A DNA stretch of 32,659 bases from an uncultured Capnocytophaga sp. (lineage in GTDB: Bacteria > Bacteroidota > Bacteroidia > Flavobacteriales > Flavobacteriaceae): contig NZ_CALHGG010000036.1 in assembly GCF_938029845.1 (NCBI RefSeq), positions 1-32,659 of the forward strand, given 5' to 3'. Each line of letters opens with the position of its first letter. The stretch's first letter is position 1. A program made the translations under genes and the position numbers. This document shows positions 12,815-22,445 of the stretch, piece by piece. The notes beneath the pieces are model-generated. The model made no database searches and was not told where the DNA came from. It saw only the letters and a program-made list of their open reading frames with translations.

Positions 12815-15800
12815 GTGGCATACAAAATCTTTCGTATAGTCAAGACGGTAATCAAGACCTTCCTGTATATCCTGATATTCATACTCTTACTACTGATGTT
12901 ACCTGTGGTACAAACTAAGTTGGCCACATGGGTAATGGATCGTATTAATAAGGATTACAAGGTGAATATGAATGTGGAGCGTGTTTCCATTAGTCTTACA
13001 GGGATGGTGGGATTGGACGGGGTACTTATCCGCGACCATCACCAAGATACCCTTATCGCTGCACGCCAGATACGTACCCCCTTGCTTGACCTTAAAGCAG
13101 TGATGGAGGGAAATCTGATTTTTTCCACTATAGATGCTGATGGTCTTGTCATGGATATGAAGACTTATAAGGGAGATACCTTGTCCAACTTGGATGTATT
13201 TGTCGCTAGTTTTGATAGTGGAGAGCCTAGTAGTCCTGAACCTTTTATCATGAAAGCCAATACTATAAGGCTCAAAAATAGCTATTTTCGTGTTTGTGAT
13301 TTTAATACAACTGCCCAGGAAAGTCCTATATTGGTAGAAGTAGAGGGAATCGGAGGTATCATTTCGGACTTTGAGATCGTGGATTCTGATGTCAAGCTTC
13401 AGATGAGGCATGGAGAGCTTCTCTATGGTAAGCATCTCAAGGTAGATGATCTTTCGACAAACTTCCACTATGCTAATACACTGATCTCTATAGATAAAAC
13501 ACTGCTCAAGACTCCTTTTTCTACCATAGATGCAGACCTGAGTTTTGCTCCCTATAAGGAGAGTTATGCCGATTTTCTAAATAAGGTAACGATCAAGGCT
13601 ACCCTTAGAAACTCACAGATCAGTACCAATGACCTCAATGGGTTCTACAATGGTTTTGCTATGGAAAAGAACCTAGAAGTAGAAGGGGAGCTTTCGGGTA
13701 CGCTTAATAATCTTTCTATCAAGGATATACATCTCTATCATGAGAGTACCTCCGTAGAGGCAGAGAATGTACTGCTGAAGAATGCTTTTTCTCCAGAAAA
13801 AGACTTTGTTTTTTGGGGAGATTTCCCACACTTCTCCTCGTCCTATGGGGATATTGTCTCACTCATGCCTAAGGTATTAGGAGAAACACTCCCTGAGGAC
13901 TTACGTTACTTTGGTCTCTTTGAAGGGCAGGCAGAACTGACCTATACGACTCGTGACTTGCTTATAGATGCCGATGTTTTTACCCAAAGAGGGGACTTTA
14001 TTCTTAGTGGTTCTTTCTATGACCTCCCACACTTAACTGAGGCAACCTATAAGGGCAAATTGGATACCTACCAATTGAAAGTAGGGGAGATGCTAGGAGT
14101 CAATGACTTAGGAGATATTTCGGCAAGTTTGCAATTTGTAGGTAAGGGGTTGGATTTCAACAAAATGGATAAGTTTTCCTTGCATGGGCAAGTACATTCA
14201 GCGCTTTATAATAACTATCTGTACAAGGATATTAAGCTTGATGCTGAGTATTTCCAAAAGAAGATCAAGGCGACTGCTTCCATAGGGGATGACAACCTTC
14301 AGATGGATTTCAAGGGCATGGCCGATATTACTTCCTCCCAGCGCTCGAACTACACCCTAGCGGGTGAGATGAAATATATAGATCTCAAAGCTTTGGGATT
14401 TATACAAAAAGACTCTATTGCCAAGGTAAAGGGGAATATAGATCTTGATATTACGGGTAATAGCTTGGATAATATGGTGGGGCGTGTACTGCTTAAGAAT
14501 GCATCCTATCAGAAGAATGACCAAACGTATAACTTTGCCGATTTTGCCATAAATATACAGAAAGATACCACTAGCTTACGTACCATTACCTTGGAGTCCA
14601 CTGATATTATTTCGGGGAAGATACAAGGAGAGTTTAAGTTTGCCCAAATAGGTCAAGTCTTGGTCAATACCCTTGCCTATGGGTTTGAAAACTACAAGCC
14701 GTTCAAGGTGATGCAAGGGCAGTACTTGACTTTTGATTTTAAGATCTACAACAAGATTATAGAACTCTTCTATCCTGAACTTTCTTTTGCCCCTAATACC
14801 TTTATACGAGGGAAATTGGTGGGTGATGAGAATGACTTTAAGCTCAATTTCCGTTCGCCTTATATCAATATTTCTGATTATTCGTTACGAGGGGTTAATT
14901 TGGAATATGACAAGAAGAACCCTACATATAGGTCGCTTGTCCAGATATCCAGTATTCAGAACCCTTATTACAAGATAGAGGAGTTCAATATGCTCAATAC
15001 TTCAGTGAGTGATACACTCTTTTTCCAAACGGAGTTCAAGGGAGGCAAAAACTCTGAAGACGATTACAACCTTAGGTTCTATCATACCATTAATCAAAGG
15101 CGAGAATCAGAGGTAGGTATTAAGCCTTCTTCCTATATCCTTTTCAAGGGTAATGAATGGCAGATAGATAAGGATAGGGAGAATAAATTGGTGATTAATC
15201 GTAAGTTAGATTCCATACAGATACGTCCTATCTCCCTCCGCCACGGAGAGGAGTCTATCTCAGTCAATGGTAAGATCGCTAGGGAAAATAATTATAAAGA
15301 CCTACACTTAGTCTTTGAAAAGGTAGATGTCAATAAGATTATCCCTACCATGGATAATCTTAGTGTAGGGGGACTGCTTAATGGACACCTTTCCCTTGTC
15401 CAACAGAAAGAAAAATATTATCCTACAGCTGACCTTAGCCTTAGGCAATTTATGCTTAACCAATATGATTTAGGTAACTTGCAAGCTAGTATCGTAGGTG
15501 ATGAGAGTCTTTCTTCCTTTAAGACCAGTTTGGAATTTTTTAACCAGTTAGGGGAGGGGCTTCAGCTCTATGGAAATATTTTCCTGAAGGATAACAAGAC
15601 TTATTTGGACTTACAGAGCTATATTACCGAGCTGAACTTGGCGCCTTTTGCCCCTTTTACCCAAGATATACTCTCCAACCTACACGGGACACTTACAGGA
15701 CAAGCAAAAGTTACAGGCTTGCTAACCAAGCCTAATATAGAAGGTGACTTTGCTATCTCCCGGGTGGGAGTGGGGGTACCTTACCTAAATATAGATTTGG

Positions 15801-17197
15801 AGGCCGATGAGGTGGTGCGTGTTGGGCTTAAGGATAACCGATTTACCATCAAGGAAGTAGCACTTACGGATACTGCTTATAAGACAAAGATTTACCTCAG
15901 TGGAGGGGCAGGTTTTCGCAGTCTCACGGACTGGTATTTGGATATTCATTTTGATACCAAAGGAAAGCGTTTCTTAGCTCTTAATACAGGGCCTAAGGAC
16001 AATGATCTTTTCTATGGTATAGGCTTTATTATAGGTAAGGCAAGTATCAAAGGCGCCGTGGATGATCTTACCATAGGAGTCAATGCAGTAACAGGGGACG
16101 GAACAAAGTTCAAGATTCCGCTGAGTGATACCCAAACAGTGGGTGATGATTCCTTTATTACTTTTGTCTCCAAGGAAAGACGACGTAAAAAGCAGTTGGT
16201 AACCAAGACCTACCAAGGACTTGAAATGCATTTTGAGGTGGATGTACTTCCTTCGGCTGAGGTGGAGATTATCGTAGATCCTAAAAACAACTCTAGCCTA
16301 ATCGGGCGTGGAGCGGGAACCCTTTTGTTGGAAATTAATACCAATGGAAAGTTCAATATGTGGGGGGACTTTATCACTACCTCTGGGGAATATAACTTTA
16401 AGTATGAGGGACTGATAGATAAGAAATTCAAGGTATTGCCCAATGGCTCTATCTCATGGAATGGAGATCCCATGGGAGCTACCTTGCAGAATCTTAGGGC
16501 GGCCTATACACTCTATGTGAATCCTTCTGTTCTCTTGGATTCCAATCTTAACCGAAAGATACAGACTCAAGTGATCATCAACCTACAAGGTGATTTGGCT
16601 CACCCTCAGACGGTTTTTGATATCAACTTCCCCGATAGTAGCCCTAGCCTTGTTTCTGAGTTGAACTACCACTTGGAAGATAGTGATAAGAAACAGCTCC
16701 AAGCCTTTTCTCTATTGGCACAGGGAAACTTCATGAGCGATGCTACCGCAGGGGAAAAGATGCTTTCCTATAATGTACTAGAGACTGCCACAGGAATCTT
16801 TAACCAACTGCTCTCCAGTGATGATGATAAGCTGAACTTAGGGGTGAGCTACGAAAGTGGTACCGCTACCCCTAATAGGGCTTACAACAATTCCGACCGC
16901 TTAGGGATTACCGTATCTACTCAAATAACTGATAGAATCTTTTTCAATGGTAAGTTGGGGATTCCCGTAGGAGGCGTTACACAGACAGCTGTGGCAGGGG
17001 ACTTTGAACTCCAATTCCTCCTTACTAGGGACGGTCGTCTTAGTGCCAAAATATTCAATCGTGAGAATGAACTCCAGCAATACCTCTTGGACAAAATAGA
17101 CTATTCTCAAGGTACAGGACTCACTTATAAGGTGGATTTTGATACCTTCAAGGAACTAATTCGTGGTATTTTCTCTAAAGCAAAAAGTAAAGAATGA
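12815..17197 (+). CDS. tamB: Translocation and assembly module protein TamB
   Basis: A very large envelope protein, 1460 residues from the chosen GTG. It has an N-terminal signal anchor (about residues 13-30, FLYILIFILLLLMLP) followed by PVVQTKLATWVMDRIN, the usual AsmA/TamB start, then a long repetitive beta-strand region and the C-terminal TamB domain (about the last 350 residues). TamB spans the periplasm and works in outer-membrane protein insertion or phospholipid transport. The ORF is open to 12596, but those extra 73 residues are encoded by repeats and the promoter and lack a sensible N-terminus. No ATG lies between 12761 and the anchor, and GTG at 12815 is the only in-frame start there. 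The stop overlaps prmC by four bases. Confidence 0.92.
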   Translation: MAYKIFRIVKTVIKTFLYILIFILLLLMLPVVQTKLATWVMDRINKDYKVNMNVERVSISLTGMVGLDGVLIRDHHQDTLIAARQIRTPLLDLKAVMEGNLIFSTIDADGLVMDMKTYKGDTLSNLDVFVASFDSGEPSSPEPFIMKANTIRLKNSYFRVCDFNTTAQESPILVEVEGIGGIISDFEIVDSDVKLQMRHGELLYGKHLKVDDLSTNFHYANTLISIDKTLLKTPFSTIDADLSFAPYKESYADFLNKVTIKATLRNSQISTNDLNGFYNGFAMEKNLEVEGELSGTLNNLSIKDIHLYHESTSVEAENVLLKNAFSPEKDFVFWGDFPHFSSSYGDIVSLMPKVLGETLPEDLRYFGLFEGQAELTYTTRDLLIDADVFTQRGDFILSGSFYDLPHLTEATYKGKLDTYQLKVGEMLGVNDLGDISASLQFVGKGLDFNKMDKFSLHGQVHSALYNNYLYKDIKLDAEYFQKKIKATASIGDDNLQMDFKGMADITSSQRSNYTLAGEMKYIDLKALGFIQKDSIAKVKGNIDLDITGNSLDNMVGRVLLKNASYQKNDQTYNFADFAINIQKDTTSLRTITLESTDIISGKIQGEFKFAQIGQVLVNTLAYGFENYKPFKVMQGQYLTFDFKIYNKIIELFYPELSFAPNTFIRGKLVGDENDFKLNFRSPYINISDYSLRGVNLEYDKKNPTYRSLVQISSIQNPYYKIEEFNMLNTSVSDTLFFQTEFKGGKNSEDDYNLRFYHTINQRRESEVGIKPSSYILFKGNEWQIDKDRENKLVINRKLDSIQIRPISLRHGEESISVNGKIARENNYKDLHLVFEKVDVNKIIPTMDNLSVGGLLNGHLSLVQQKEKYYPTADLSLRQFMLNQYDLGNLQASIVGDESLSSFKTSLEFFNQLGEGLQLYGNIFLKDNKTYLDLQSYITELNLAPFAPFTQDILSNLHGTLTGQAKVTGLLTKPNIEGDFAISRVGVGVPYLNIDLEADEVVRVGLKDNRFTIKEVALTDTAYKTKIYLSGGAGFRSLTDWYLDIHFDTKGKRFLALNTGPKDNDLFYGIGFIIGKASIKGAVDDLTIGVNAVTGDGTKFKIPLSDTQTVGDDSFITFVSKERRRKKQLVTKTYQGLEMHFEVDVLPSAEVEIIVDPKNNSSLIGRGAGTLLLEINTNGKFNMWGDFITTSGEYNFKYEGLIDKKFKVLPNGSISWNGDPMGATLQNLRAAYTLYVNPSVLLDSNLNRKIQTQVIINLQGDLAHPQTVFDINFPDSSPSLVSELNYHLEDSDKKQLQAFSLLAQGNFMSDATAGEKMLSYNVLETATGIFNQLLSSDDDKLNLGVSYESGTATPNRAYNNSDRLGITVSTQITDRIFFNGKLGIPVGGVTQTAVAGDFELQFLLTRDGRLSAKIFNRENELQQYLLDKIDYSQGTGLTYKVDFDTFKELIRGIFSKAKSKE

Positions 17198-18039
17198 CCA
17201 TAGGTGATTTTAAGCAGAGTTTCATAGGAAGCTTTACAAACTATGATGTATCCGAACGAATGAGTATTCTCCAGATTATTCTAGAAGAGACTTTGGGGAT
17301 GAACCATGTGGCTTCGGTGATACATCATGATGATGAAATCTCTCAAGAAAAGCTCCTTGAACTCAAGGCAATAACACAACAATTGGCTCGTAATGTTCCT
17401 ATACAGTATATTTACCAAAAGGCTCATTTTTTTGGCTTAGATCTGTATGTAGATCAGCGAGTACTGATTCCTCGCCAAGAGACTGAAGAGCTTGTGGATT
17501 GGATAGTTAGTACCCATTGGGGCAGGGAAAACTTGCATATCTTGGATATAGGTACAGGTAGTGGAGCTATTGCCATTGCGCTGAAGAAACACCTACCTAA
17601 GGCAAAGGTAGTGGCGATGGACATAAGTGAAGGAGCCTTGGAAGTAGCCCGAACTAATGCCAAGCGTAATAGGGCTGTCATAGAGTTTGTACAGCAGGAT
17701 ATACTACAAGTGGAGGACTTGGGTGTGTGCTTTGATCTGATTGTCTCCAATCCGCCTTATGTACGAGAACAAGAGAAGCGAGAGATGCACCCCAATGTGT
17801 TGGCGCATGAGCCATCTCTAGCGCTCTTTGTTCCCGATGACAACCCACTGTTATTCTATGAGAAGATAGCAGATATAGCTACTCGCAACCTCACCTCCGG
17901 TGGGAAGTTGTTCTTTGAAATTAACCAATACTTAGGGAGGGAAATGCTCCAAATGCTAAGACAGAAAGGCTTCCAATACTTCCTCAAAAAAGATCTCAAC
18001 GAAAATGACAGAATGATAATGAGTCAATTAGCCAATTAG
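17194..18039 (+). CDS. prmC: Release factor N5-glutamine methyltransferase PrmC
   Basis: A 281-residue SAM-dependent methyltransferase that methylates the GGQ glutamine of peptide chain release factors. The N-terminal helical domain (1-80) is followed by LIPRQETEELV (91-101), the SAM loop DIGTGSGAIA (118-127) and the catalytic NPPYV motif (186-190), all standard for PrmC. The start codon overlaps the tamB stop as ATGA, so translation is coupled. The last residues, SQLAN, are encoded by a CAATTAG-type repeat that continues into the gap, so the natural C-terminus may have been replaced; the conserved fold is complete before it. Confidence 0.94.
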   Translation: MTIGDFKQSFIGSFTNYDVSERMSILQIILEETLGMNHVASVIHHDDEISQEKLLELKAITQQLARNVPIQYIYQKAHFFGLDLYVDQRVLIPRQETEELVDWIVSTHWGRENLHILDIGTGSGAIAIALKKHLPKAKVVAMDISEGALEVARTNAKRNRAVIEFVQQDILQVEDLGVCFDLIVSNPPYVREQEKREMHPNVLAHEPSLALFVPDDNPLLFYEKIADIATRNLTSGGKLFFEINQYLGREMLQMLRQKGFQYFLKKDLNENDRMIMSQLAN

Positions 18040-18060
18040 CTGATTTGCTAATTAGTCAAT
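18022..18060. repeat. AATTAG repeat spanning the prmC stop
   Basis: Copies of CAATTAG and CTAATTAG, with the inverted pair AATTAGC (18034-18040) and GCTAATT (18047-18053), cover the last codons of prmC, the TAG stop and the following 20 bases. No T-run follows, so a terminator role is doubtful. Confidence 0.7.
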
Positions 18061-18100
18061 TCTCTTTATTTCTTACCTTATTACTTTTTATTTTTTTAAA

Positions 18101-19177
18101 ATGACTTCAAACACTATTGCACAAGGAATCCTCAAGGCTGTGGGGATTATAGTAGGCGTTGTCCTACTGGCCTTAGGACTTTATAAGTTGCAGAATATCA
18201 TTATCTATATACTTCTTGCAACTGTATTAGCCCTTATTGGTAGACCTATGATACGTTTTTTTAAGAAGCGTCTTAAGTTCAAGAATACTTGGGCGACGGT
18301 TACTGCTATTTTGGTTATATTAGGTCTCTTTGCAGGATTGATTAGCTTATTTGTACCTCTGCTTATCTCACAGGGGAAGAACTTAGCATCTATTGATTTT
18401 CAAGCACTGAATGACAATATTCATCGTTTCTTGAACGATTTACTCCTTTCCTTAGGTTTTGAGCGATTGGAGTCTAATGTAACCAATATCCCTGAACTAC
18501 TCAATATGCAAGATGTCTCCACAGTACTCAATGGCTTTATAGGAGTCATTAGTAATGTGGGAGTAGGACTTTTCTCAGTGCTTTTTATTACCTTTTTCTT
18601 TATGAAAGATGGCACCACTATTATCAATAGCTTTCTGAGCTTGGTTAAGCGTGAGCGCTTACCCCAAGTGAGAAAGACGATAGAGGATATCAAGCGCTTA
18701 CTTTCCCGCTATTTCTTGGGCTTGTTCTTACAGCTGAGCATCATCTTTGTATTGCTGACCATAGTACTACTTATCTTTGGGGTAGAGGACGCTATGATTA
18801 TTGCTTTTCTCTGTGCCTTGCTCAATGTAATTCCTTATGTAGGGCCTATGATAGGAGCGGTAGTGATTTCAGTATTGACCATATCCAACTTTATGGACGC
18901 CGACTTGCAGAGTGTGATCTTGCCAAAGACCCTCTATGTACTGATGGGCTTCCTTCTGACCCAACTGATAGACAATTTCTTTTGTCAGCCTATCATATTC
19001 TCCAACTCTATGAAGTCCAGTCCGTTAGAGATATTCATTGTTACCCTTATCAGTGGAACACTCTTCGGGATAGTAGGTATGGTTATAGCTATTCCAGCCT
19101 ATACAGTACTCAAGGTAATCCTCAAGGCTATTTTCCCTAACAACAAATTTATACAGTTGCTTACTGTTAAGATATAA
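18101..19177 (+). CDS. AI-2E family transporter (PerM-type membrane protein)
   Basis: A 358-residue polytopic membrane protein with the AI-2E/PerM (formerly UPF0118) layout: helix pairs near residues 12-50 and 62-86, a soluble segment of about 60 residues (90-145), then helices near 148-168 and a cluster from 205 to the end, including NVIPYVGPMIGAVV (about 246-259), the family's most conserved motif. Members export small molecules or protons and sodium, and only some relate to autoinducer-2, so the substrate is unknown. The gene starts 61 bases after prmC with no promoter box and is followed by a one-base gap, so it is likely part of the tamB-prmC operon. Confidence 0.88.
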   Translation: MTSNTIAQGILKAVGIIVGVVLLALGLYKLQNIIIYILLATVLALIGRPMIRFFKKRLKFKNTWATVTAILVILGLFAGLISLFVPLLISQGKNLASIDFQALNDNIHRFLNDLLLSLGFERLESNVTNIPELLNMQDVSTVLNGFIGVISNVGVGLFSVLFITFFFMKDGTTIINSFLSLVKRERLPQVRKTIEDIKRLLSRYFLGLFLQLSIIFVLLTIVLLIFGVEDAMIIAFLCALLNVIPYVGPMIGAVVISVLTISNFMDADLQSVILPKTLYVLMGFLLTQLIDNFFCQPIIFSNSMKSSPLEIFIVTLISGTLFGIVGMVIAIPAYTVLKVILKAIFPNNKFIQLLTVKI

Positions 19178-19178
19178 C

Positions 19179-20375
19179 ATGCTGAATCATAGATTGTTAG
19201 AACCTGAAGTACAAGCTTATTTGCAAGAGCACTTGTCCGAGGAGGTCTCCCAATTTGCCCTAAGGAAATCCTCTTTTGAGGGAGTGAGTCCCAGTGAACT
19301 CGCCCAACAGTTATTGGGCAGACAAAAAGCTAAGGATAAGTTGCCCTTATGGCTGGTTACTAAAGGGATTTACTTTCCTGCAAAGCTTTCCTTGGAGCAA
19401 GCCTCATCGGAAGCTACGGCTCGCTATAAGGCGTCATTGGTAGGGGAGGGTACCCTATTGGATGCCACAGGAGGCTTTGGGGTTGATGATTATTTCTTTG
19501 CCCAGCGTTGCCAAGAGGTAACCCACTGTGAATTACAGGAGGAACTCTCGGAGATAGTAGCGCATAACTTTGCTGTATTTGGGGCTCATATCCACTGTGT
19601 TGCGGAGGATTCTTATGCCTACTTAGCACGTGAAGGGAGACACTATGATGTGATATACCTAGACCCTGCCCGCCGTGATACTCACAAGCACAAGGTGTTT
19701 TTCTTAGAGGATTGCACCCCCGATGTGCCTCATAGCCTCGATTTTCTTTGGCAATATACGGATACGATTCTGCTCAAAGCCTCTCCCATGCTGGATATCA
19801 GTCGGGCACTTACCCAACTACCCCAAACACATGAGGTACATATTGTAGCAGTAGAGGGCGAGGTCAAGGAACTCCTCTTCCTACTAAAGAAAACACCACT
19901 TACAAGCGAGGTGCAGATCAAAACAGTCAATATGCTGCCTACCCGTACCGATATTTTTAGCTTCTTCCCTTCAGAAATATATCAAAAGGATATTCCTATG
20001 ACTCGCGGCTATCTCTGTCGCTACCTCTATGAGCCTAATGCTGCCTTGGTCAAGGGAAAAGGACTCTTCCCAGTGGGACAAGCTTATGGACTGGCTTATC
20101 TGAACAAGGATTCTCAACTACTCTTAGGCGAGAATTATATCCCCGACTTCCCAGGGCGAGTCTTTCTTATAGATGAAATTCTCCCCTATGACCGAAAACT
20201 CCTCAAGAGTGGCCAAATAGATCAGGCCAATATCACCGTACGCAATTTCCCTATGAAAGTAGCCGAGATACGCGAGCGCTTTTCCATAGCCGAAGGGGGG
20301 AATCGTTATCTGTTCTTCACCCTCGGAAGAATAGGAAATAAGCTCATGATTATTTGTCGCAAACCGTTTGTATAA
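19179..20375 (+). CDS. Class I SAM-dependent methyltransferase with THUMP-like C-terminal domain
   Basis: A 398-residue protein conserved in Bacteroidota. A helical N-terminal part (1-85) precedes a Rossmann methyltransferase domain with the SAM loop DATGGFGVD (95-103), the acidic loop CELQEEL (117-123) and LDPARRD (161-167), the latter in the place of the catalytic NPPY/DPPY motif. The C-terminal part (about 300-398, with VRNFPMKVAEIRERFSIAEGG and LFFTLGRIGNKLMIICRK) resembles the THUMP-like domain linked to such enzymes, suggesting an RNA substrate. The exact target is unknown. It starts one base after the previous stop. The promoter of the next gene lies in its last codons. Confidence 0.8.
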   Translation: MLNHRLLEPEVQAYLQEHLSEEVSQFALRKSSFEGVSPSELAQQLLGRQKAKDKLPLWLVTKGIYFPAKLSLEQASSEATARYKASLVGEGTLLDATGGFGVDDYFFAQRCQEVTHCELQEELSEIVAHNFAVFGAHIHCVAEDSYAYLAREGRHYDVIYLDPARRDTHKHKVFFLEDCTPDVPHSLDFLWQYTDTILLKASPMLDISRALTQLPQTHEVHIVAVEGEVKELLFLLKKTPLTSEVQIKTVNMLPTRTDIFSFFPSEIYQKDIPMTRGYLCRYLYEPNAALVKGKGLFPVGQAYGLAYLNKDSQLLLGENYIPDFPGRVFLIDEILPYDRKLLKSGQIDQANITVRNFPMKVAEIRERFSIAEGGNRYLFFTLGRIGNKLMIICRKPFV

Positions 20376-20398
20376 TTGCTGATAAAGTTGTAACTTTG
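20367..20398 (+). promoter_or_regulatory. Promoter of the ABC-2 permease gene
   Basis: TTTG at 20367-20370, a 20-base spacer, and TAACTTTG at 20391-20398 form the best two-part Bacteroidota promoter in the window. Its -33 half lies within the 3' end of the methyltransferase gene. Transcription should start only a few bases before the ATG at 20407. Confidence 0.8.
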
Positions 20399-20406
20399 CA
20401 CGAGTT

Positions 20407-21663
20407 ATGAAACAATTACGCCTTATCATCATTCGCGAATACCTCACTAAGGTACGCAATAAGTCTTTTCTGCTAATGACTTTCCTTAGTCCATTGGCAG
20501 TGCTTGCCTTGTCCCTACTGATAGGCTACCTTACCCAGCTGAACAATAGCACTCAGCGACATATAGAGGTTTTAGACGAAAGCGGCTATTTTCAAGAGAT
20601 TTTCCAAAAGAGTCCCAACCTCTCGGTAAGCTATCACAAGGAGGGCGATTTGGAGCAACTCAAGCAGACGGCACGTTCTGAAAACGCTTATGGACTGCTC
20701 TATATAGATAAGCAAGCCGCTCAGTTCCAATTTTTTAGTGAAGACCCCCCCAGTGTTACCTTTGTAGAGAGCCTACAAGGAAAGCTCGAGAAGGGGCTCT
20801 TCCGTCATAACTTAGAGGCAGCCTCTATCACCCCTTCCCAGATAGATGGGGCACAGCAGCGGGTCTCTATCGCGCTGGCCAATTTCTCTGGAGACGAAAG
20901 TTCCCAGACCTTGGGCTGGCTCAAGCTCGCTTTTGGGGGTACTGCGGGTTACCTACTGATGATGTTTATCATAATCTATGGCAATATGGTCATGCGCAGC
21001 GTCATAGAAGAAAAAGTCAATCGTATTATGGAGGTGATTGTCTCCTCGGTAAGGCCGAGTATCTTGCTTTTGGGCAAGATCATTGGTACCTCACTGGTGG
21101 GACTAACCCAGTTTGTTATCTGGGTGGTGATTGCAGGATTCCTCTTTTCCTTTCTCTCTTCGCCTACAGCAACTCAGGTTGCCCCTACAGCTGACCCACA
21201 TCTTTTGGTCAATATTATAAATGAAATTAACAGCCTACCTTTGGCTAAACTATTGATATCCTTTTTCCTATTTTTCATAGGGGGGTACCTCACCTATAGT
21301 GCTTTTTTTGCAACCATAGGAGCCGCTGTGGATAGTGAAACTGATACCCAACAGTTTCTCTTTCCTGTACTACTTCCGCTGATTTTGGCCATTTACATAG
21401 GCTTCTTTACTGTAATTGAAGACCCTCACGGTGTCGTATCGGTAATCTTTTCCTATATTCCACTAACCTCCCCTGTGGTGATGCTCATGCGTATTCCTTT
21501 TGGGGTGTCATGGGGAGAGATTATTCTCTCTTTGGCGCTGCTCTATGGCTTTTTCTTCTTAGCTATATGGGTCTCTGCCCGCATCTATCGTATAGGTATT
21601 CTCTCCTATGGAAAGAAACCATCCTATAAAGAACTTATCAAATGGCTTAGAATGCCAAACTAA
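20407..21663 (+). CDS. ABC-2 type permease, NatB-like
   Basis: A 418-residue membrane protein with one N-terminal helix (about 22-42), a large extracytoplasmic domain (45-175), and five or six C-terminal helices (from about 178 on), the layout of ABC-2 permeases of the NatB/YhfP type. The motif VMRSVIEEKVNRIMEVIVSSV (about 197-217) is characteristic of this group. Such permeases export sodium, drugs or other small molecules with a separate ATPase. No ATPase gene is next to it here, so its partner must be encoded elsewhere. The gene has its own promoter and is followed one base later by a VanX-type dipeptidase gene. Confidence 0.82.
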   Translation: MKQLRLIIIREYLTKVRNKSFLLMTFLSPLAVLALSLLIGYLTQLNNSTQRHIEVLDESGYFQEIFQKSPNLSVSYHKEGDLEQLKQTARSENAYGLLYIDKQAAQFQFFSEDPPSVTFVESLQGKLEKGLFRHNLEAASITPSQIDGAQQRVSIALANFSGDESSQTLGWLKLAFGGTAGYLLMMFIIIYGNMVMRSVIEEKVNRIMEVIVSSVRPSILLLGKIIGTSLVGLTQFVIWVVIAGFLFSFLSSPTATQVAPTADPHLLVNIINEINSLPLAKLLISFFLFFIGGYLTYSAFFATIGAAVDSETDTQQFLFPVLLPLILAIYIGFFTVIEDPHGVVSVIFSYIPLTSPVVMLMRIPFGVSWGEIILSLALLYGFFFLAIWVSARIYRIGILSYGKKPSYKELIKWLRMPN

Positions 21664-21664
21664 T

Positions 21665-22333
21665 ATGCAGACAATAAGCAGAAGAATTTTTCGTATATAT
21701 TCCTTGTCGGTGCTCCTTTGGGTAAGCCTATCAGTAAATGCGCAAATAACACAAGGGGAGAACTCCTCGCAAAGCAAGATGCTCAAGGAGAAGTTTGTCA
21801 ATATAAAAAGTCTCTCGAACGATTTTATCTTGGATATAAAGTATGCCACAGCGGACAATTTCTTAAAACAGGCAGTGTATGACTGTGGAGAATGTTACCT
21901 TAGAGAAGCCACAGCAAAAGCCTTGTTAGCAGCTCAAAAAGAGTTTGTAAAGCGTGGCTACTCCCTCAAGCTATTTGACTGCTATCGCCCGCTTTCGGTA
22001 CAGAAAAAGATGTGGAAGATCCTTCCAGGTACTCACTATGTGGCCAACCCTGCCAAAGGATCCAAGCACAATAGGGGAGCGGCAGTGGATCTGACCTTGG
22101 TGGATATAGCCACTGGCAAGGAACTGGATATGGGTACTCCCTTTGACACCTTTTCACCCCGTGCGCACCATACTTATACCCAGCTCCCCAAGGAAGTCCT
22201 AGACAACCGCAAATTACTGAAAGAAGTCTTGAACAAATACAATTTCAAATCTATCTATTCTGAGTGGTGGCACTATGAATACCGACCAGAGATGGCGTCC
22301 CCAGTAGAGGATATTCCTTGGGATTGTCCTTGA
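21665..22333 (+). CDS. VanX-type D-alanyl-D-alanine dipeptidase (peptidase family M15D)
   Basis: A 222-residue zinc dipeptidase with a Sec signal peptide (MQTISRRIFRIYSLSVLLWVSLSVNAQ). The zinc and catalytic residues of VanX/DdpX are present: His135 and Asp142 in SKHNRGAAVD, Glu200 and His203 in EWWHYEY, and the transition-state arginine in DCYRP (Arg108). The family hydrolyses D-Ala-D-Ala. A periplasmic form without VanH/VanA neighbours points to turnover or use of cell-wall peptides, not glycopeptide resistance. The ORF is open to 21608, but the ATG at 21665, one base after the permease stop, begins a clean signal peptide. It is probably co-transcribed with the permease. Confidence 0.88.
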   Translation: MQTISRRIFRIYSLSVLLWVSLSVNAQITQGENSSQSKMLKEKFVNIKSLSNDFILDIKYATADNFLKQAVYDCGECYLREATAKALLAAQKEFVKRGYSLKLFDCYRPLSVQKKMWKILPGTHYVANPAKGSKHNRGAAVDLTLVDIATGKELDMGTPFDTFSPRAHHTYTQLPKEVLDNRKLLKEVLNKYNFKSIYSEWWHYEYRPEMASPVEDIPWDCP

Positions 22334-22412
22334 TTATGAGTAATAAAAGGTTTAAAAACGTCACAAAAAGCATAAATAATACTTAAATCGTCATTATTCG
22401 GGAAAAAATTCC

Positions 22413-22420
22413 TAATTTTG
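22413..22420 (+). promoter_or_regulatory. -7 box of the ompH pair
   Basis: TAATTTTG matches TAnnTTTG, 25 bases before the first ompH ATG. No TTG is seen at the -33 position. Confidence 0.65.
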
Positions 22421-22445
22421 GCACGATATTTTATATATCCAAATC

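Noticed and set aside
12899..13468. 189-codon minus-strand ORF opposite tamB
   Set aside because: Long antisense frame within a well-supported large gene, with no recognisable motif and no promoter box.
20407..22333. Glycopeptide resistance cluster because of the VanX-type dipeptidase
   Set aside because: No vanH, vanA-type ligase or two-component regulator is present, and the enzyme has a signal peptide, so periplasmic peptide turnover is more likely.
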